From Serilophus lunatus (Eukaryota > Chordata > Aves > Passeriformes > Eurylaimidae), in assembly GCA_013399895.1 (NCBI GenBank), contig VXBA01003435.1:1632392-1696391 (forward strand): a DNA stretch of 64,000 nt, given 5' to 3'. The notes below the pieces were generated by a model that was given only the letters and a program-made list of their open reading frames with translations, had not been told where the DNA came from and did not search any database. The position numbers and the translations under genes were made by a program. Positions within the stretch are counted from its first letter, which is position 1. Every line of letters begins with the position of its first letter. Below are positions 12,139 to 25,591 of this stretch, piece by piece.

Positions 12139-15100
12139 AAGACATACTGTAGATTGACAGTAGATTGAATGATGGTCAGGAAAAGTGGACATCTGCAATT
12201 CTGACCTCTGCGTAATTTTGCCTCCTCCGTTCAAGTCTTCCTGAATATACTTGCAAACCTCTTTGAAGAATTGTATTTAGGAGCTTAGTATTTCAAGGCC
12301 TAAAGAAAATTAAGGATGAAGCATTTTATCTCATGTGTCTGCTTCATATGGAGCGAATCAGAAAAGCAATATGAAACAGTAATGCTAGGGATGAACATGA
12401 AACTACATTGAGATATGAACATCTGTCAGCTGTGAGTATAGTAGATGTGTTTGACTTTGAAGAAAAAGTTCTGTAGGTTTCGTGTCAGTGAAGCTGTGCA
12501 GGCCCTAAGCCTCACGCTTCAAGAGACACTGAAATGAGGCCTTGCTTTGTTTTTTGACATCTATATATGATAAATGATATTCTATTGTTTCTAATGATAG
12601 TAATGTGCCAACCAATCACATAATTGAGAGAGTCACATGAACAAGACCCTTTATCCAATGATTTTACTTGCTTTGTCGTGTAGACACTTTAGCAACATAT
12701 AAAAATGTGTGTATTCACAATAAAGTTGTTCCTGCTTTGCATCACAACTGGAGCCTATGTCAGTCTGCGTCTGCAAGGGGACTGTGTGTAACAGCCACAG
12801 TCAGTGACATCTGCCTCCATGCAAGTCAAAACATTACATCTCAGTATAGATTTCTGCAAAGGGAATGAAATCACAGCTCCTTATCATGTTTCCTAATGTA
12901 TAAACTGAGGCTTTTCAAGGCAGAATATAAAATTACATACTTACAGACAACTTTTGAGGATCAGCAAGTTCTTTTATTTACTCCTAAAGCTGCCTTAGAA
13001 AAAGGTCATGGCAGGCTGTGGGGCAAATACTAGGCTACGAAAGGGTAGGAGCAAGAGCAGAAGAATAAGTCATAGAGCTCACATGTCTGACTGTTAACAT
13101 TCTCAATTGGTTTGCATCACTAAATGGGAGAATAACTGAAAAATTATTTGACTAATTGGGCTGGTGAGCACTTAATTCATTTCAGAAATCAAAACTCACT
13201 TTGCAATCTAACAGTCCCTACTTTGCAAAAAAATGGCCAAATCTCACTGTCTGCTCCCTGTTCTGCTCAGTGTGAAGGCTATGCTGTGAGAGATGCGACA
13301 GAAATATGTTTCAAAAATAATTGGCACATCTAAGTGGTACAATTCTAGCAATAAACTTAATTAAAGTTTTAAAAGTTCAAGCTTCGTTTATGGAGCTACT
13401 TAACCAGTTACTTTCATCTTTAATTGATGCATCTGCTGCTATTTGCATGAAGCAAAAACCAGACCATGTTGCCTTTGGTGCTCTGCTACTAGAGACGTAG
13501 GAGAGAAGATTTTGATAATGAAACAGCGTGCACTTGTTTGTATTCAGCACTGCATTGAATAACCTTCTGATAAGCCCTTTGACACATGGGCACTGTACCC
13601 TTCTCTGGCACTGCCAGAATTAGCCAGTCAAAGGAAATAGAGGAAGTGATTCTCATAACACAAGGACTCAAAGGGTAGTCTTTTCCTTTCTCTGCAGTGA
13701 AGGGATTAAAATCCCAGTAACCAGATCTAATTTAGACTGGAAATATAAGGGGTTTGTCTTTAAACAAAGGAGGTTCATCATCCTATCACTCAGTTATGTG
13801 GTTTATGACCTCTTAGTAGACCATGCAATGGGCTCTGCTGCATTCCTAAGATCAGGCCAAATCTGAAGCTCACAGAAGATAGAAAAATTCCAAGGCTTTT
13901 GAACTAGGCCATCACTTCCTAATTTGTAGCCCTTTGAATACAGTTATCATCATAAGGCTTCTGCCAGATTGTGTGGGCAGAGGAGAGAAGGGGGCTCCAC
14001 ACAGTGCTGGCACATCCTCTGACATTACAAAAACAAGAGATGCCTAAACCCTGAAAGAAGTCAATGCCAATTTGCTCATAACTGCTTGGCAATGCAGCAA
14101 TTACTTCACTGATTAAATTATCAGTTAGCTAACAGGTAAAATTCAGAAGTTAAAGGAAACTTCATAGTGTTGCTATGTAAATATTTTTCTATTCTGTTTT
14201 CAAGTTGTTATGTGTTCTGAAGTCCCGCTTTGTCTCTCAAAGCCTGTTGCCATGGAAGTGACTGAAATATCGCAAGTTAAGCACTATACCCTCTATTTCC
14301 TAAACAAATAAGCAGTTTTTCCCCTCTACAAAGGACTGTAATTGGGCCTTGTGCTGGTCTCAGGTATGCATTGCACTTGCCAAATGCTTTTAAGCACAGA
14401 GTTCAGATCTAAACAATTGGGTCACCTAACAGGAAAGACCAGCTAGAAGGTGATCACAGAAGGTCATGTGTGGGTGGAAGGGGGGATGTTCTTGAGTTTC
14501 AGACCTCACAGTATTTCCAAATCAGATCAAGTCAACCATCACTTCTGCTGTTTACTTGCAAACAAGTTCACTGCAAACATGGAGAAAAGGAGAAAAAATG
14601 CAAGCTTCAACTCAGGCAAAGCTTAAAGTCAGACATCCAGGTAGACAGCATAGCCCCATGAACAAAAAGCATGATGCAACAGAAGGATGAATTTTTGGTT
14701 GTCAAGCCACTTTTACATGTTAGAGAGCATAATACCTTGTCTTTTTGGAGAATTGGTGACAGGATCACCACACTGCAGAGAAGCGAGACACAAATCTGTG
14801 TAATCTTTGCATTAACCCTTGAGTTTTAGAGGATAACTGCTAATTTTGGTGTATTGGTCAAACCATGTGGCCTACATGACCCATGTCATCTCAGATGTAA
14901 GCTGTGTTTTTCACTTAATATACAACATGTCGTAGCATGCCGGGAAACAGAGGCTATATTCTCATAAAAAGCTGCAGTTTTTACATACACGTGAAGTAAT
15001 TTCCATCAATACATCTTGATTTTGAGACTCCTGTATCAGAGGCCTGTATTAGTATCTGGTATGAAATGACTACCACCAAGCAACAACAGTAGAGTAAGAA

Positions 15101-17499
15101 TACGAAGTTCCTTAAGAGAAATATCTAATAGGTAATTGTTTAACATTGGATTTAGTGTTTAAAGGGAAAAGATTATCCTCATTCCAAATACACTAAACAA
15201 ATAATATATAATGGCAAGAATGAAATTATGTCACTTAGAAGACTAATGGCAGACATCATCTCTGTAAGTGCCCTTTAGATTCTCTTTCCTACAAAGGGCG
15301 CAAAGAGCTGGAGCACAGGTTCTGTAACAGCTGAAGTGTCCTAACACTTTGAGACAGGACACCCTATATATTACATTATCAGAGAAGCACAAGAGCTATA
15401 ATTTTGATCACTATGTAATTTCCAAATACAACATAAACAGCTTTTAGAACGAGAGTCTCATTTTACAGCAGCTGAATCCATTCCTAGATTTGCAGAAGAT
15501 GCATACACTGCTGATTGGACAAGGGACAGATTTACTTAATGAGTAACATGCAATCTACTGAATCTTTAAAGTGAAACCTTCGGCTATTCCAGATGAAAGC
15601 AATGACCCTATTGAAGGAGGCCCTCACCTTTCTGATAAGGTGAAGTGGTAAAAGTAACTAGATTAAGTGTTAAACAACAGACATAAGAAACAGAAGCTAT
15701 TCATTACACAAAAGCCTGTGTTTTTCTTAATTTCTAGACACCAATTTTATACAGGAAAGGGTTTCAGATAATTCAGAAAACTGATCATTAATCTTTAGCT
15801 CATTTACTGGTTGTCAGAAGCATGCTCAGCCCAACAATCTATGACCACTAAACCCTTTCTGACCCCTTGAACGCTATAAAAGCAATTATAGCACAAATGG
15901 GCTCAAATTATCTCGGAACATGAACTCACTCTAAATTCCCTGATATATCCAGTAAAGAATCTTTTGTTTTATTTAAAGGGAAAAAAAACAACCTGAAAAA
16001 ACTTCCATACTAATTTCTCTCCAATTACGTATCTATTAGTCATTGTTAGACCACAGATTGGTAGCAGTGAGACATTAAGGTCTATATTCTGCCCTCGACA
16101 CCAATCAGTACACTGAAAAAAGTTCTGTGAAATTCTAAATCAATGAAAACTGATGGGACCACTCTACAAGTAAAATCAGATCATCTGTTTTGCAATTGTA
16201 ATACTAATTAGTTACAAAAAGGTATATGAATTCCCAGACTTTTCCACTCAGAATTCGACTTTCTATCTGAAAGACTCTTTTGACAGCTACAATAAAAATC
16301 CTGCTCCAATATTGCTGTATTTTAAGACAACAGTGTTTGCAGCTATCTACCTTGCTCCTCTGATAGGATTTTATTACTCAGCAGCAGGAATGACAGACCC
16401 AGACAAGCATCTGCATCTCAGGTACTCTAGTGCAAAATCTGATATATCTTTAGTGGAAAAAGGGAGTGCAGCAGTGTGGACTTAATGTACAGCTGAAGCA
16501 CAGGTATATATGAATGAAAGGCAGGGTTGATAGGGACAGTAATGTCTTAAATCAGGCCAGTATATTTCAGTGAAGGATATCTGTTAAACAGCTCAATTGA
16601 ATAACTCTGCTAACCATATGCATCCATACTTGTCCAGAATAAATAGGATACACAAATTCAAACATTATATCAGAAAGTGCTTAACTTATCCACCTTTCTG
16701 AATTATNACTCAAGATAGTCGCATATGATGTCTTGGTGACTATACACCATTCATTTCATGTTGTTTCTACACAACTAGTCAAAAAAGTATTAAGATAGAC
16801 TAAAAATGGGTTTCCAAGTCCCACATTGCTATTTGCAAAGCAGAAAGTATACTACTATCCAGTATCTTCTATTAGGGCAATAATGAATGACACATAAAAT
16901 AGTCTAAAACTAAGCTCAGCGATAATAATTCAAGAACATACCAGCTCCAGGAGTTATAAAGATATCCAGATAATCTGGAGCAGGGACCCTGTGTTCACAC
17001 TGGAGGTATACAAACAGTTGTGATGAAGAGAAAGAAGCCACTTCATTTGAGGGACATCAATAGCAGCTGATTTGCTCTTGGGTTCAGTCACTGTTGAAAG
17101 CCTCCTTTCCACCTACACAAGTAAGAAGAGTAAGAAAGACACTAACCCACATTTTGCCAATGAGAGGCGACTTCCTTAGGGATCCACCCCTTGGCAAGAT
17201 CTCTCTCTTTTTTTTTTTTGTTCCCCTCCCTTAAACAATTTTTAAGCCTTTAGAAATCGGAGTTCTGAAGAAACTGTTCTTTTCTCCTTGATTTTGCAGT
17301 AAGTTTTGATAGGGTATAGACTAATCTGAAAGCAAAACCTGTATTAGGAAATGGAAGATGAGGTATCTTTACTAAAGGTATTAGACACCACAGGATTTTC
17401 TGGCATTTGTGCAGACTGAAAGCATTGTTTTAATTTTGGTTTTGTTTCTCACTATTCAACTGATTTTAATAAATTAACCTATTTTTAATAAATTAACCT
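12139..17499. other. Gene-free flank, nothing identified
   Basis: AT-rich unique sequence. One ambiguous base (n) occurs at 16707. A 17-bp direct repeat sits at 17464-17480 and 17483-17499. No coding, RNA or clear repeat signal is seen. Confidence 0.5.
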
Positions 17500-17659
17500 T
17501 CCATAAATCTGTTTTGCCCATTAAGGGTAGCTGGTAAGTGGTGTCTCTATCTTGACCCACAAGATTCTCCATCTGATTTTCTTCCCTTCCTCTTGAGGGA
17601 AAGAAGTGAGAGAACAGACCAGTGGGCGTCTGGCAGCCAACCAAGGTCAACCCACCACA
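17500..17659 (+). mobile_element. LTR 3' fragment (R-U5-like)
   Basis: It contains GTGTCTCTATCTTGACCCAC, a purine-rich GAGGGAAAGAAGTGAGAG and the terminus CCAAGGTCAACCCACCACA. This is the same LTR type as the reversed fragment at 422-500. The 5' part is missing or unrecognisable. Confidence 0.6.
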
Positions 17660-18227
17660 GAATGCAATAGAAAAAAAACAGCCTTCAGGAAAAAGAGTCA
17701 TTCCTTATTTTCGGCATCTATAGTTTCTCCTGCTTGACATCAGTTTATGCTAAATAATTAGATAACCCTCTAATGCCTGGGCACTGCCTAACATTACAGC
17801 TGATTTAGATTTGCATATTATTAATTTATCAGCCACACAGAAGGAAAGGAGGAGCCAATTATTACATTGTGTTTTTCCTTGCAGATGGAATGACTTATCT
17901 TCCTTTACTGCCTACATAAAAATACTACTCTTGGACTATTTCTATATAACTCTGTTTCATTGTAAGTAATTTCTGGGATTCTAGATGATTTGTGAAATAA
18001 GTAATTTTACAGGCAGAGAAATCAACAGACAAGGACACAAAGCAAACCTGCATCTGAATGGGAAGTTCAGGTTCTAACTTCATCTCAGCTATCCCTTCCA
18101 ACAAATGATTATTGCTGATTTTTGTGATGAAAAAGCTTAAGGCTTCAGGATTTTTGTTTAGAGTTGGGGTTTCTCTTGTTTTAATCTTGATTCTTCAAAG
18201 TTAAATTGATTTTTTTCTAGTTTTCCC

Positions 18228-18231
<4 letters not shown>

Positions 18232-18269
<38 letters not shown>
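18232..18269. repeat. Poly-T run, 38 bases
   Basis: An uninterrupted T run. It could be the poly(A) tail of a minus-strand retrocopy, but the adjacent sequence at 18270-18560 shows no recognisable gene. Confidence 0.9.
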
Positions 18270-18273
<4 letters not shown>

Positions 18274-18559
18274 GGTAGAGAAATGAACTAGCACTCAGAA
18301 GTCAGTACTTCCGATAAATTCCGTGAGCTCTGGTAAAGGTCCTAAAGGCTCACGCTGTCCAGACAGAGCTAATATTCTGTCTGGAACAGCTCCCAGACCA
18401 GGCATGTTTTAACAAGTACACCTATGATTAAGCTGACTTGTGGAATCAAAAGTACACAAAACTGGAAGGCCCCTGAGATATTTTTAACTCTATTCAGAAA
18501 GGGAAACAAGCACAGACAGGTGTAAATTTGTCCTAAAATTTCCTGAGGCCTAGTCATAT

Positions 18560-18930
18560 TTTAAAGAAGGAATCCAGCCCTGCTAAAATAAGTGATCAGT
18601 TTTCTTTGTCTCCAGCCACGGGGCAGCATGATTTGCTGCTGCAGCAGTTTGAAAGGGCACAGGGATTCAAGCAGCACACTGGCCCTTTGAGGTGGTGTAT
18701 TGGTGTTTGAGTTGGCAGTAGGGGTGGACTCTGTGAGAAGAGGCCAGAGCACAAGGGTGGGTGTCCACCAGCCAGCCAAGGTCAAACCAACCCCATGTGG
18801 ACAGAGAGCAGTTGATCTTTTTTTAAGATGGACTGGCCATTGTCTCCAAAGTCCAGTCCACCCAGCCCCCAGGACAACTAGAGCTGCAGACAGCTCCTTT
18901 TTTTTCCCACTGTCCTTCCTAGCACAGATG
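18560..18930 (+). mobile_element. Possible LTR fragment
   Basis: GC-richer than its surroundings, with GGGTTTGAGT-like wording, CTCTGTGAGAAGAGGCCAGA and CCAGCCAGCCAAGGTCAA, phrases typical of avian LTRs. Boundaries, family and orientation are uncertain. Confidence 0.35.
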
Positions 18931-20740
18931 TCACAAGGATAACCCTATCACATCAAGGGCTACAAAATGTGGTTCGATCTTTCCTTTACAAAGATGTCCC
19001 AACTCACTATAGAAACAGACTATATGCCTTCACAGACCCTACTTGCTAAGTTATTCATGGTATCATCGTTGTGAAAGAAGTTAAAAAGTTTTCCTCCATT
19101 AAAAATGCCTTCCCCTTCACCCTAGCATGTAAAATATCCAAAACAGCAAACAGCTTTTCTGAAGGAGGCTTATGTCTTCCTTGTAGTACAGGGTATATGA
19201 GTCTGTTTCCTTCTCTTCTCCAGAATCCATCCCAGGAAAGAAAGAGAGGTTGTAGTATCATGGGCTGTAACTTTACCCAGAGTTATTAAATATAAAAGCA
19301 ACATTTCTGTCTGAGGAAGTAGCTGAGTTTAAACATTGGAGAATGGGAGAACATCTGCAGAAAATACTACTAGGTGTTCACCATATTCATACCACTGCTG
19401 GTATGGCCTTGTACAGCTATTCTTCAGTTCTTATAATATCTCCATTGTTGAAAAAATCTGATTTTCTTCCAAATTTTGTTGAAGCTAGATAACAGTCATG
19501 AGAAAGCTGTCTTTTTCATATAGTCATGAGAAAGCTACAAAGCAAGTCCTTTGTAAAAGCCTTTCTCTCTTCTAGTGATCAGTTACATGACTATTGTGTC
19601 AATTTTCAGTTGTCACATTCATGCAACTTGCTTTGAAGGGAGAATTGATAAAACAAGTCCAGTGGTCTCCTGGCAACAAATTTTTGCAAACAAAAGGTGT
19701 CTTTTTAACACAGAGTTTTTGTCTAGATCAAATGTATTCTTTGAGGTTCTGAGAAACATTTGGGAAAAATACTACAGCAGAGGAGACACCTCTGTATTCC
19801 ACCTTTCCACTTTTGTTTTCCAGGTTAGGATTGAATGATTCAGGAGGAATAGCTTCAGACAGCACTTAATTTACCTTTTGGACTGCATAATAAAAAATGT
19901 GACATCTAGAAATGATGGATAGAAATTGTTGTCTGTCTAGCAAAATAGTTGATTCTAACTGTCTTTCCTGTGTATCATTCTACTATGACATGGATCAACA
20001 TCAGAAAATTTAGAATTTTTCTCATGTGACATATACAATTTTGTCAAAATTATATTTTAGGGGTTTTCAGCTACTAATTGAACACGCACAGTTGTAACAA
20101 AATGTTCCAGAAGAATATGTTGTTATTATTACCATTATTATGACAATTTTTTACCACTTTACCATTGCTCTTTTACTATTTCCTAGTTCTTTATAACATT
20201 TAACTATTCACTCCACAGTTAGATTGCTCATTGAAAAGATCTAGTGTCTTCATTAATTGCGGAAGAATACAGCACAATATGAATGTTTTAGGGCTTCTGG
20301 AATCACTGAGATGACAATAACATGCTTAAACAGTACATTAGCACAGTGCTTCTAATTTATATAATATTATTTTTCCCTTTTTTTAATGAACTTCATAACT
20401 ACTCCAAAGATAACTGTAAAAGGGAGGATGCTAAGAAAATTACCTCATCTGTTTTAAGATGCTGTCTGCAATGGCACATTGAATCATAATAGGCTGTGAA
20501 CTTGAAAAGTTGCATTCACTGCCATGACACAAAGTTTAATTTTGTGATCAGTTTGGACAAAGATGTATCTTGCTTAGTGTCCACGGCTAAAACAAGCATG
20601 ACAACATAATTATCACAACCATAAAATAACATTATAGGGAAGCTAAATCTTAATCTGCCTTCATCTAATCTGATCTGATTCTCCTTTGTGATGCCACATC
20701 TGAAAAAAGTGATGTGTTTTGAACAGAATTCTCAAGACCA
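18931..20740. other. Gene-free stretch downstream of ATP6AP1L
   Basis: AT-rich with short frames only. Nothing identifiable was seen. Confidence 0.5.
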
Positions 20741-21250
20741 TTTATTTAGTGACTTACTAGTTTTATTAGTTCTGTACGTTTCTAGACAGTTTGTTCAAGT
20801 GAAAAAATTACAAGACACAGTTCAGCCTTCTTAAGATGTATCATCATCATGACATACTCACTAAAGAGCCTTTAGAGAGACCAGTATTTTCAACACACAG
20901 TTTCCAATCAAGTAAGTTATTTATCCTTCCCAATTATCTCTGTTGTAATATCCTTTTTTTGCCAATAATAGTTAATCTGAAGGCAGTTTTCAATGGTCAT
21001 TCTAATAGCCAAAGAGAATAATAACTTCAACATCCTCACTACAGAAACTTAACACAAAAAGCTGTTAACAAACGATGGCAATAAAAATAGAATTATTAAT
21101 GTTGCCAAGCATAAGGATCATTTTTATATGTAGTTTAATCTTTTTCTGCTATGATATCTTTTTAGCTTACATATATTATGAAGAAAAAAGGTTATAAAAA
21201 TCATAAATATCAGAGTAGGAAAAGCCACAGCAGCATTAACGAATCCACGG
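20741..21250 (-). other. ATP6AP1L: Predicted 3' UTR of ATP6AP1L
   Basis: Downstream of the stop on the minus strand, two AATAAA hexamers occur about 0.5 kb away (20741-20746 and 20762-20767). The region is AT-rich with no coding signal. The extent is inferred; no transcript data are available here. Confidence 0.4.
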
Positions 21251-21460
21251 CTATTCTGTCTGAGGAACTGACAGGGCAGGACCTTTGGGATCATCAAATC
21301 TGCTGTTTGTTGTGAGCTGCATGATCATATGGATTCCATAGGTCAGGATCCACAGTAAAATTATAGATGTTACCAGGCCCATCCAGATTCCTGGAGAGAA
21401 GAAACCTGTACAGTCACTTGCATAGGAAAACTGGTTATTTTCAATGTTGAAGCCTTGAAT
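21251..21460 (-). CDS. ATP6AP1L: ATP6AP1L terminal coding exon: membrane helix and cytosolic tail
   Basis: This exon holds 69 codons and a TAG stop. It starts IQGFNIENNQFSYASDC, matching human IQAFNVMGEQFSYASDC. Then come FFSPGIWMG and a hydrophobic helix of about 22 residues ending in HMIM. The tail is LTTNSRFDDPKGPALSV, matching the family tail motif RFDD.KGP. The acceptor is TTTTCAG. The cysteine in SDC probably pairs with YSFHC of the preceding exon. The helix would anchor the protein with its N-terminal domain in the lumen. This is the strongest single piece of evidence for the family call. Confidence 0.93.
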   Translation of the reverse strand: MQGFNIENNQFSYASDCTGFFSPGIWMGLVTSIILLWILTYGIHMIMQLTTNSRFDDPKGPALSVPQTE

Positions 21461-24400
21461 CTGAAAATGAAGAAAGGTAAATACATGAGTGAATTAAACT
21501 TGGAGCGTTGTCCCTACTTTCAGGATATGTGTGGCAATTACAAAACCCCCAACAAGCTGAATGCCTTTGAGAGCCCTAACTTTCCAGAAATTTTCTTCGA
21601 ACCAACTGAAGGATTAGAAAACTATGAAGAAAGGAAACGCAATCCCCACCTACACATGTATACATAATGACATAAGCATTGGTTCCTTCAGAAGGAAGGG
21701 GATCTAACTTGTGGAAGAGGAAGGAAATAATGAAAAAAATCCCAAAATGGATCTGGTTTTGAGTTTTTTAAATAATTTTATAAACAAAAATGAAGACTGG
21801 AATTCTTATGCATTTACAGAATGTGTGTAAGGAAAGCACCAAACATCATAAACCCACTGGCAAAGTAACAAAACCTTAAAAAATACTAATTTCTATAAAA
21901 TATTATAGAATAAAATAAAAAAGTATTAATTTTATTTATATTATTTCTCTCACCAGGCAATAAACAAGAAAGCATTAGATCGTGGTTTTTCTACTTTTAT
22001 CTGTTCCCACTCCATGATTATTCTATAATTCACAATAAACTAAATGGAAAGCTTCTGTTTAATTGTGGTAATAAAAGAATTTGTACTTCTTAGGAAAGAT
22101 GTTGGCACAAACATTGAACAAATCAATTTGTGGCTTGAGTACCATGCTACACCAGTAAGCACTCAGGGTTTGAGTTCACTCATGGCTCAGGTGAAGAAGA
22201 ATCTTTCCAAGTCAGATCATGGTAGCTTTCTTGCAAAGACTGTCTGCTTTCAACAAAGGTAGTCAGACTTCTGATTAAAGCAGGATTACTGAAAATTAGC
22301 TTTTGGGCTGGATATCTGTTTACACAGTTTTAGAGAATACAGCTTACTCCAAAAGCTGTTGCCTGTTAAGCCACTAGTTTGACTGCAAATGAAAATGTCA
22401 AGAAATGTAACCTGAAAGACTTATTTACAGTAAAAACAGAAAACAGGTGAGGATTTATGTCATTTGTGTTCAAATGATGGACTGAAATTCTAGAAAAAAA
22501 AATACACACTCCTTACCACATTTAGAAGTACTCATTGAAGTACTTAAGAGGTATATTTGGTAAAAAAAGGCTTTGCCACTACTGATTGAGAGCCAGAAAT
22601 ACTTAATTTTATTATTTCAATCTTGTCTTTTTTTTTAAGCTGGATTGTGCTTATTGAACTTTCAAGGTGAAAGATTCCATTTGCCATTCTTAAAATGCTA
22701 TGTCACTCTTAGTTAGGAGATGAAGAACATGCAGGGGTTTTTTTACTGTTTTTCTGAAGGTTTATCATTTCTGTAGGGATGTTACGTCCCCAGGTGGGAG
22801 ATAAGAATGTGACTCCTAGCAGCATTTCTACCTATAGAAAAGTTAAAAATACTTACATGTGATTCTCTAACTTTTATGAATGTAAAGATCTTTTGGATAC
22901 AGGCCTCAGTACTGCAGAAGTTTCAATTTTAGTGTTTGGGCTACCAGCTTTTGTCTTGGTTATATAAGTCTGTATTTACTGTTAGTTTTTAAAATACTTT
23001 TTGAATGGAGTTTTCTCATCATTTGACCCTTGACAAAGTCTTCAAGTACAGTATGTTGTTTATGTGGCTCTTAAATGTACAACAAACATCTACTTTTAGA
23101 ACTTTGAAATATTTTAGCCATAAAGAATCCTAATATTCTTGATTTTTAATTTTTTGGCAGTTTTTCTTGGGTATCAAAATGCTTTTAAACTACTGTGGCA
23201 CATATTACAGAAAAGCAGTGCTTTTAGTAGCAGTCTCCTCTTTAACTTCATTGACAATTCTGAGATCCTCACAAGGATGTCATAGAACAGCCAACAGAAA
23301 ACCCCACCAAACTCAGAGCAGTTTTGATGCTGTGTACAGCTATGAGTGGTGACATTCTAAGCTACAAAGATGCCTAGACAGCATCCTACAGAGGTTCTTT
23401 AGATGGCAGTGAGTGAGCTAGCTCCATAACGGAAGGGAAAGGCTGAATCTGTACAACCTTGCATTGGAACAAGCCATGCAAGGCTTCTCTGTGCAGCTGC
23501 CACATCCTTTTATTATTGCTATAATAAAATAGGTATGTTCTTTTATTATTATAATGCTTTCAGGATGCAGCATTGCAAAGTGTTGGGTACCAGTTTGACT
23601 GGCATTGGATCCTGATTTCTAAACCATTCTAATTTCATAGACATGAAAATCATATTCCTCCGTTTCAGCAACAACATTTTGTGCTGGCTGCAACCACTGC
23701 ACACATCCCACATGCTTTTTTCACTACGCAACAGAGTTTGCAGGTTTCTAAACTTCATTCCAGAACAACGACTGATATTGAGATCGTATTTCACTATGTA
23801 TCAGTGGAAAATATATGAAGAGTATGATCTAATTTAGATAGAAATGAGACCAGAATGGCGAGTATCTGTTTTCTCATACAACAGCAAAAATCAGAACAGG
23901 AGTTTTCAGTTTGTGTTCCATGCTTAGGGCTTGCTCTGAGAAAACAACCGTTCTCAAGAGGAACTGGATGTTCTGTTTTCTGGACAGTGCAAGCAGCTGC
24001 TGCTCCAAATCAATAAAGAAGGTGGGAAACCTACTACTTCTACTCTTGATTAAGACCACAATGAAAGGATGTCTACTATGGATGGCGCAAGGCCTCTTTA
24101 AACTTTGAGAAGGCAGTAATATCAAAGCCTATAGGAATTCAAGGAAAATATAGATTGTAAATGAACACTTAGTATTTTCATTTTTCATGTAATTTTATAT
24201 CCCAGCAATGCAAAAGTCTAACTCCAAAGAGTTGATTAGGCAAAGTACAGTTGCATGAGCTTCAGTATTTCCATAAAAAATACCTTTAAAAGGAACCTTC
24301 ACAATGTTGGTGTGTATTGCTATGTTGTTTCTCAAAAAATTGTACTGGATATTGTGGAAAGTAATACTTTGATACTGGAATTTGATACTGGAATTTGTGG

Positions 24401-25353
24401 AAAGTAAATCTCAGCACCAATGATGTTCCTTAGAGATTTCCATTTTTTAAGCAGAAATGACAAGTCTAGAGCCAGATTATTTAGATTTAGTTTGTTATCA
24501 AAATCATACATACAATTATATCAGCATTTGTATTCCGTTATCATGGGGTTAGCTCATGTTTGACAAATAGACTACAGTTTCAAAATATTCCTATTATTTC
24601 CATGATCTCTTTCATCAAAAAAATCCATTAGTGCAACATTGTTTCGAGATAAAAATGCTGATATGCTTCTCTTAAGTCAAGAACAAAGCTCAAAATTAAT
24701 AAAGAAGTAATCATCTACACCTCACTTAGGTAGTCTGTACTACTGCACTAAATACACAGAAAAGTTGTATTTCATTCAAAAAAAGCCATCTGCTTTCCTT
24801 CTGGGCCATGCAGGACCTAGTATTGCTCTTAAATGAAGTCCATGGCAAGTCTTGCATTAAATCTAATTGCACTGGGCTTTGTTTCTTTCTGTAGGAGTAC
24901 AGACAGTCTATGCCACTGAAAACAGCAACCACACTAAGCTGTTACTTTCCTAGCTAAATGAAGTGCCAAGAAATCAAATAAAAACGAAGTAAGCTGCATA
25001 AAGCCACCCACCTAAGAGGCCTCTGTTTCCTAGAGAAGCTCAATTCATTAAATAGGCATGGGGACTTAGTCATTCTTTGCCTGATTAAGTGCATTTGGTT
25101 TAATTGGTTTTTCTTTCTGTGTACAACTACATAGTTTTGTTTTTCAAAGCTGTGCTTTCATGTTCTCCCTGTTCAGCAACTGGCATTTTTTTTACCCCTG
25201 TATTGAATAGCTCACCTAGGGAAACAGCTTTTCTTTCACATTTTCCCTCAGGCTGAAATGAAAGTAAAGGCCTTATGAATGTGTGTCATTCAGCATCTAC
25301 AATAACAAGTAATAGTTCTTGGAGTTATCTCTGAAATGGCAATGCATACTCAC
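21461..25353 (-). other. ATP6AP1L: ATP6AP1L last intron
   Basis: 3.9 kb bounded by gtgagt and TTTTCAG on the minus strand. AT-rich; contains a small 14-bp duplication near 24369-24396 and no recognised element. Confidence 0.75.
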
Positions 25354-25591
25354 TTGCAAGCTGGAAATGAAAATATCCCAATTTTTTGCCTCATTGTTGG
25401 ATGGAATCAGCCTTGCAGGATAGAGATTGCTTGTTCCTACCAGCTGACAATGAAATGAATACTCTGCAGGAGCAGAGATGACAGAAACATTAAATGTAGC
25501 AAACTTTTCTCCATCTTGGACAATCTCCACTGAATCTAAAGTGAACCATTTTCTAGCCGAACCTTCATAGAACTTGTTAGTCATTAAAAAC
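25354..25591 (-). CDS. ATP6AP1L: ATP6AP1L coding exon, membrane-proximal luminal domain
   Basis: This 238-nt exon completes an arginine codon and then encodes 79 residues. It includes KFYEGSARKWFTLDSVEI, matching human RLYPVSARHWFTMERLEV, then sequon NVS and YSFHC, which matches human YSFHC exactly. This is the conserved beta-rich luminal fold next to the membrane. The acceptor is TGTCTTTCTAG and the donor CAA|gtgagt. It joins the terminal exon in phase 0. Confidence 0.92.

Noticed and set aside
11720..12157. Frames of 72 and 88 codons
   Set aside because: They lie within the ERVK-type LTR and have no protein similarity.
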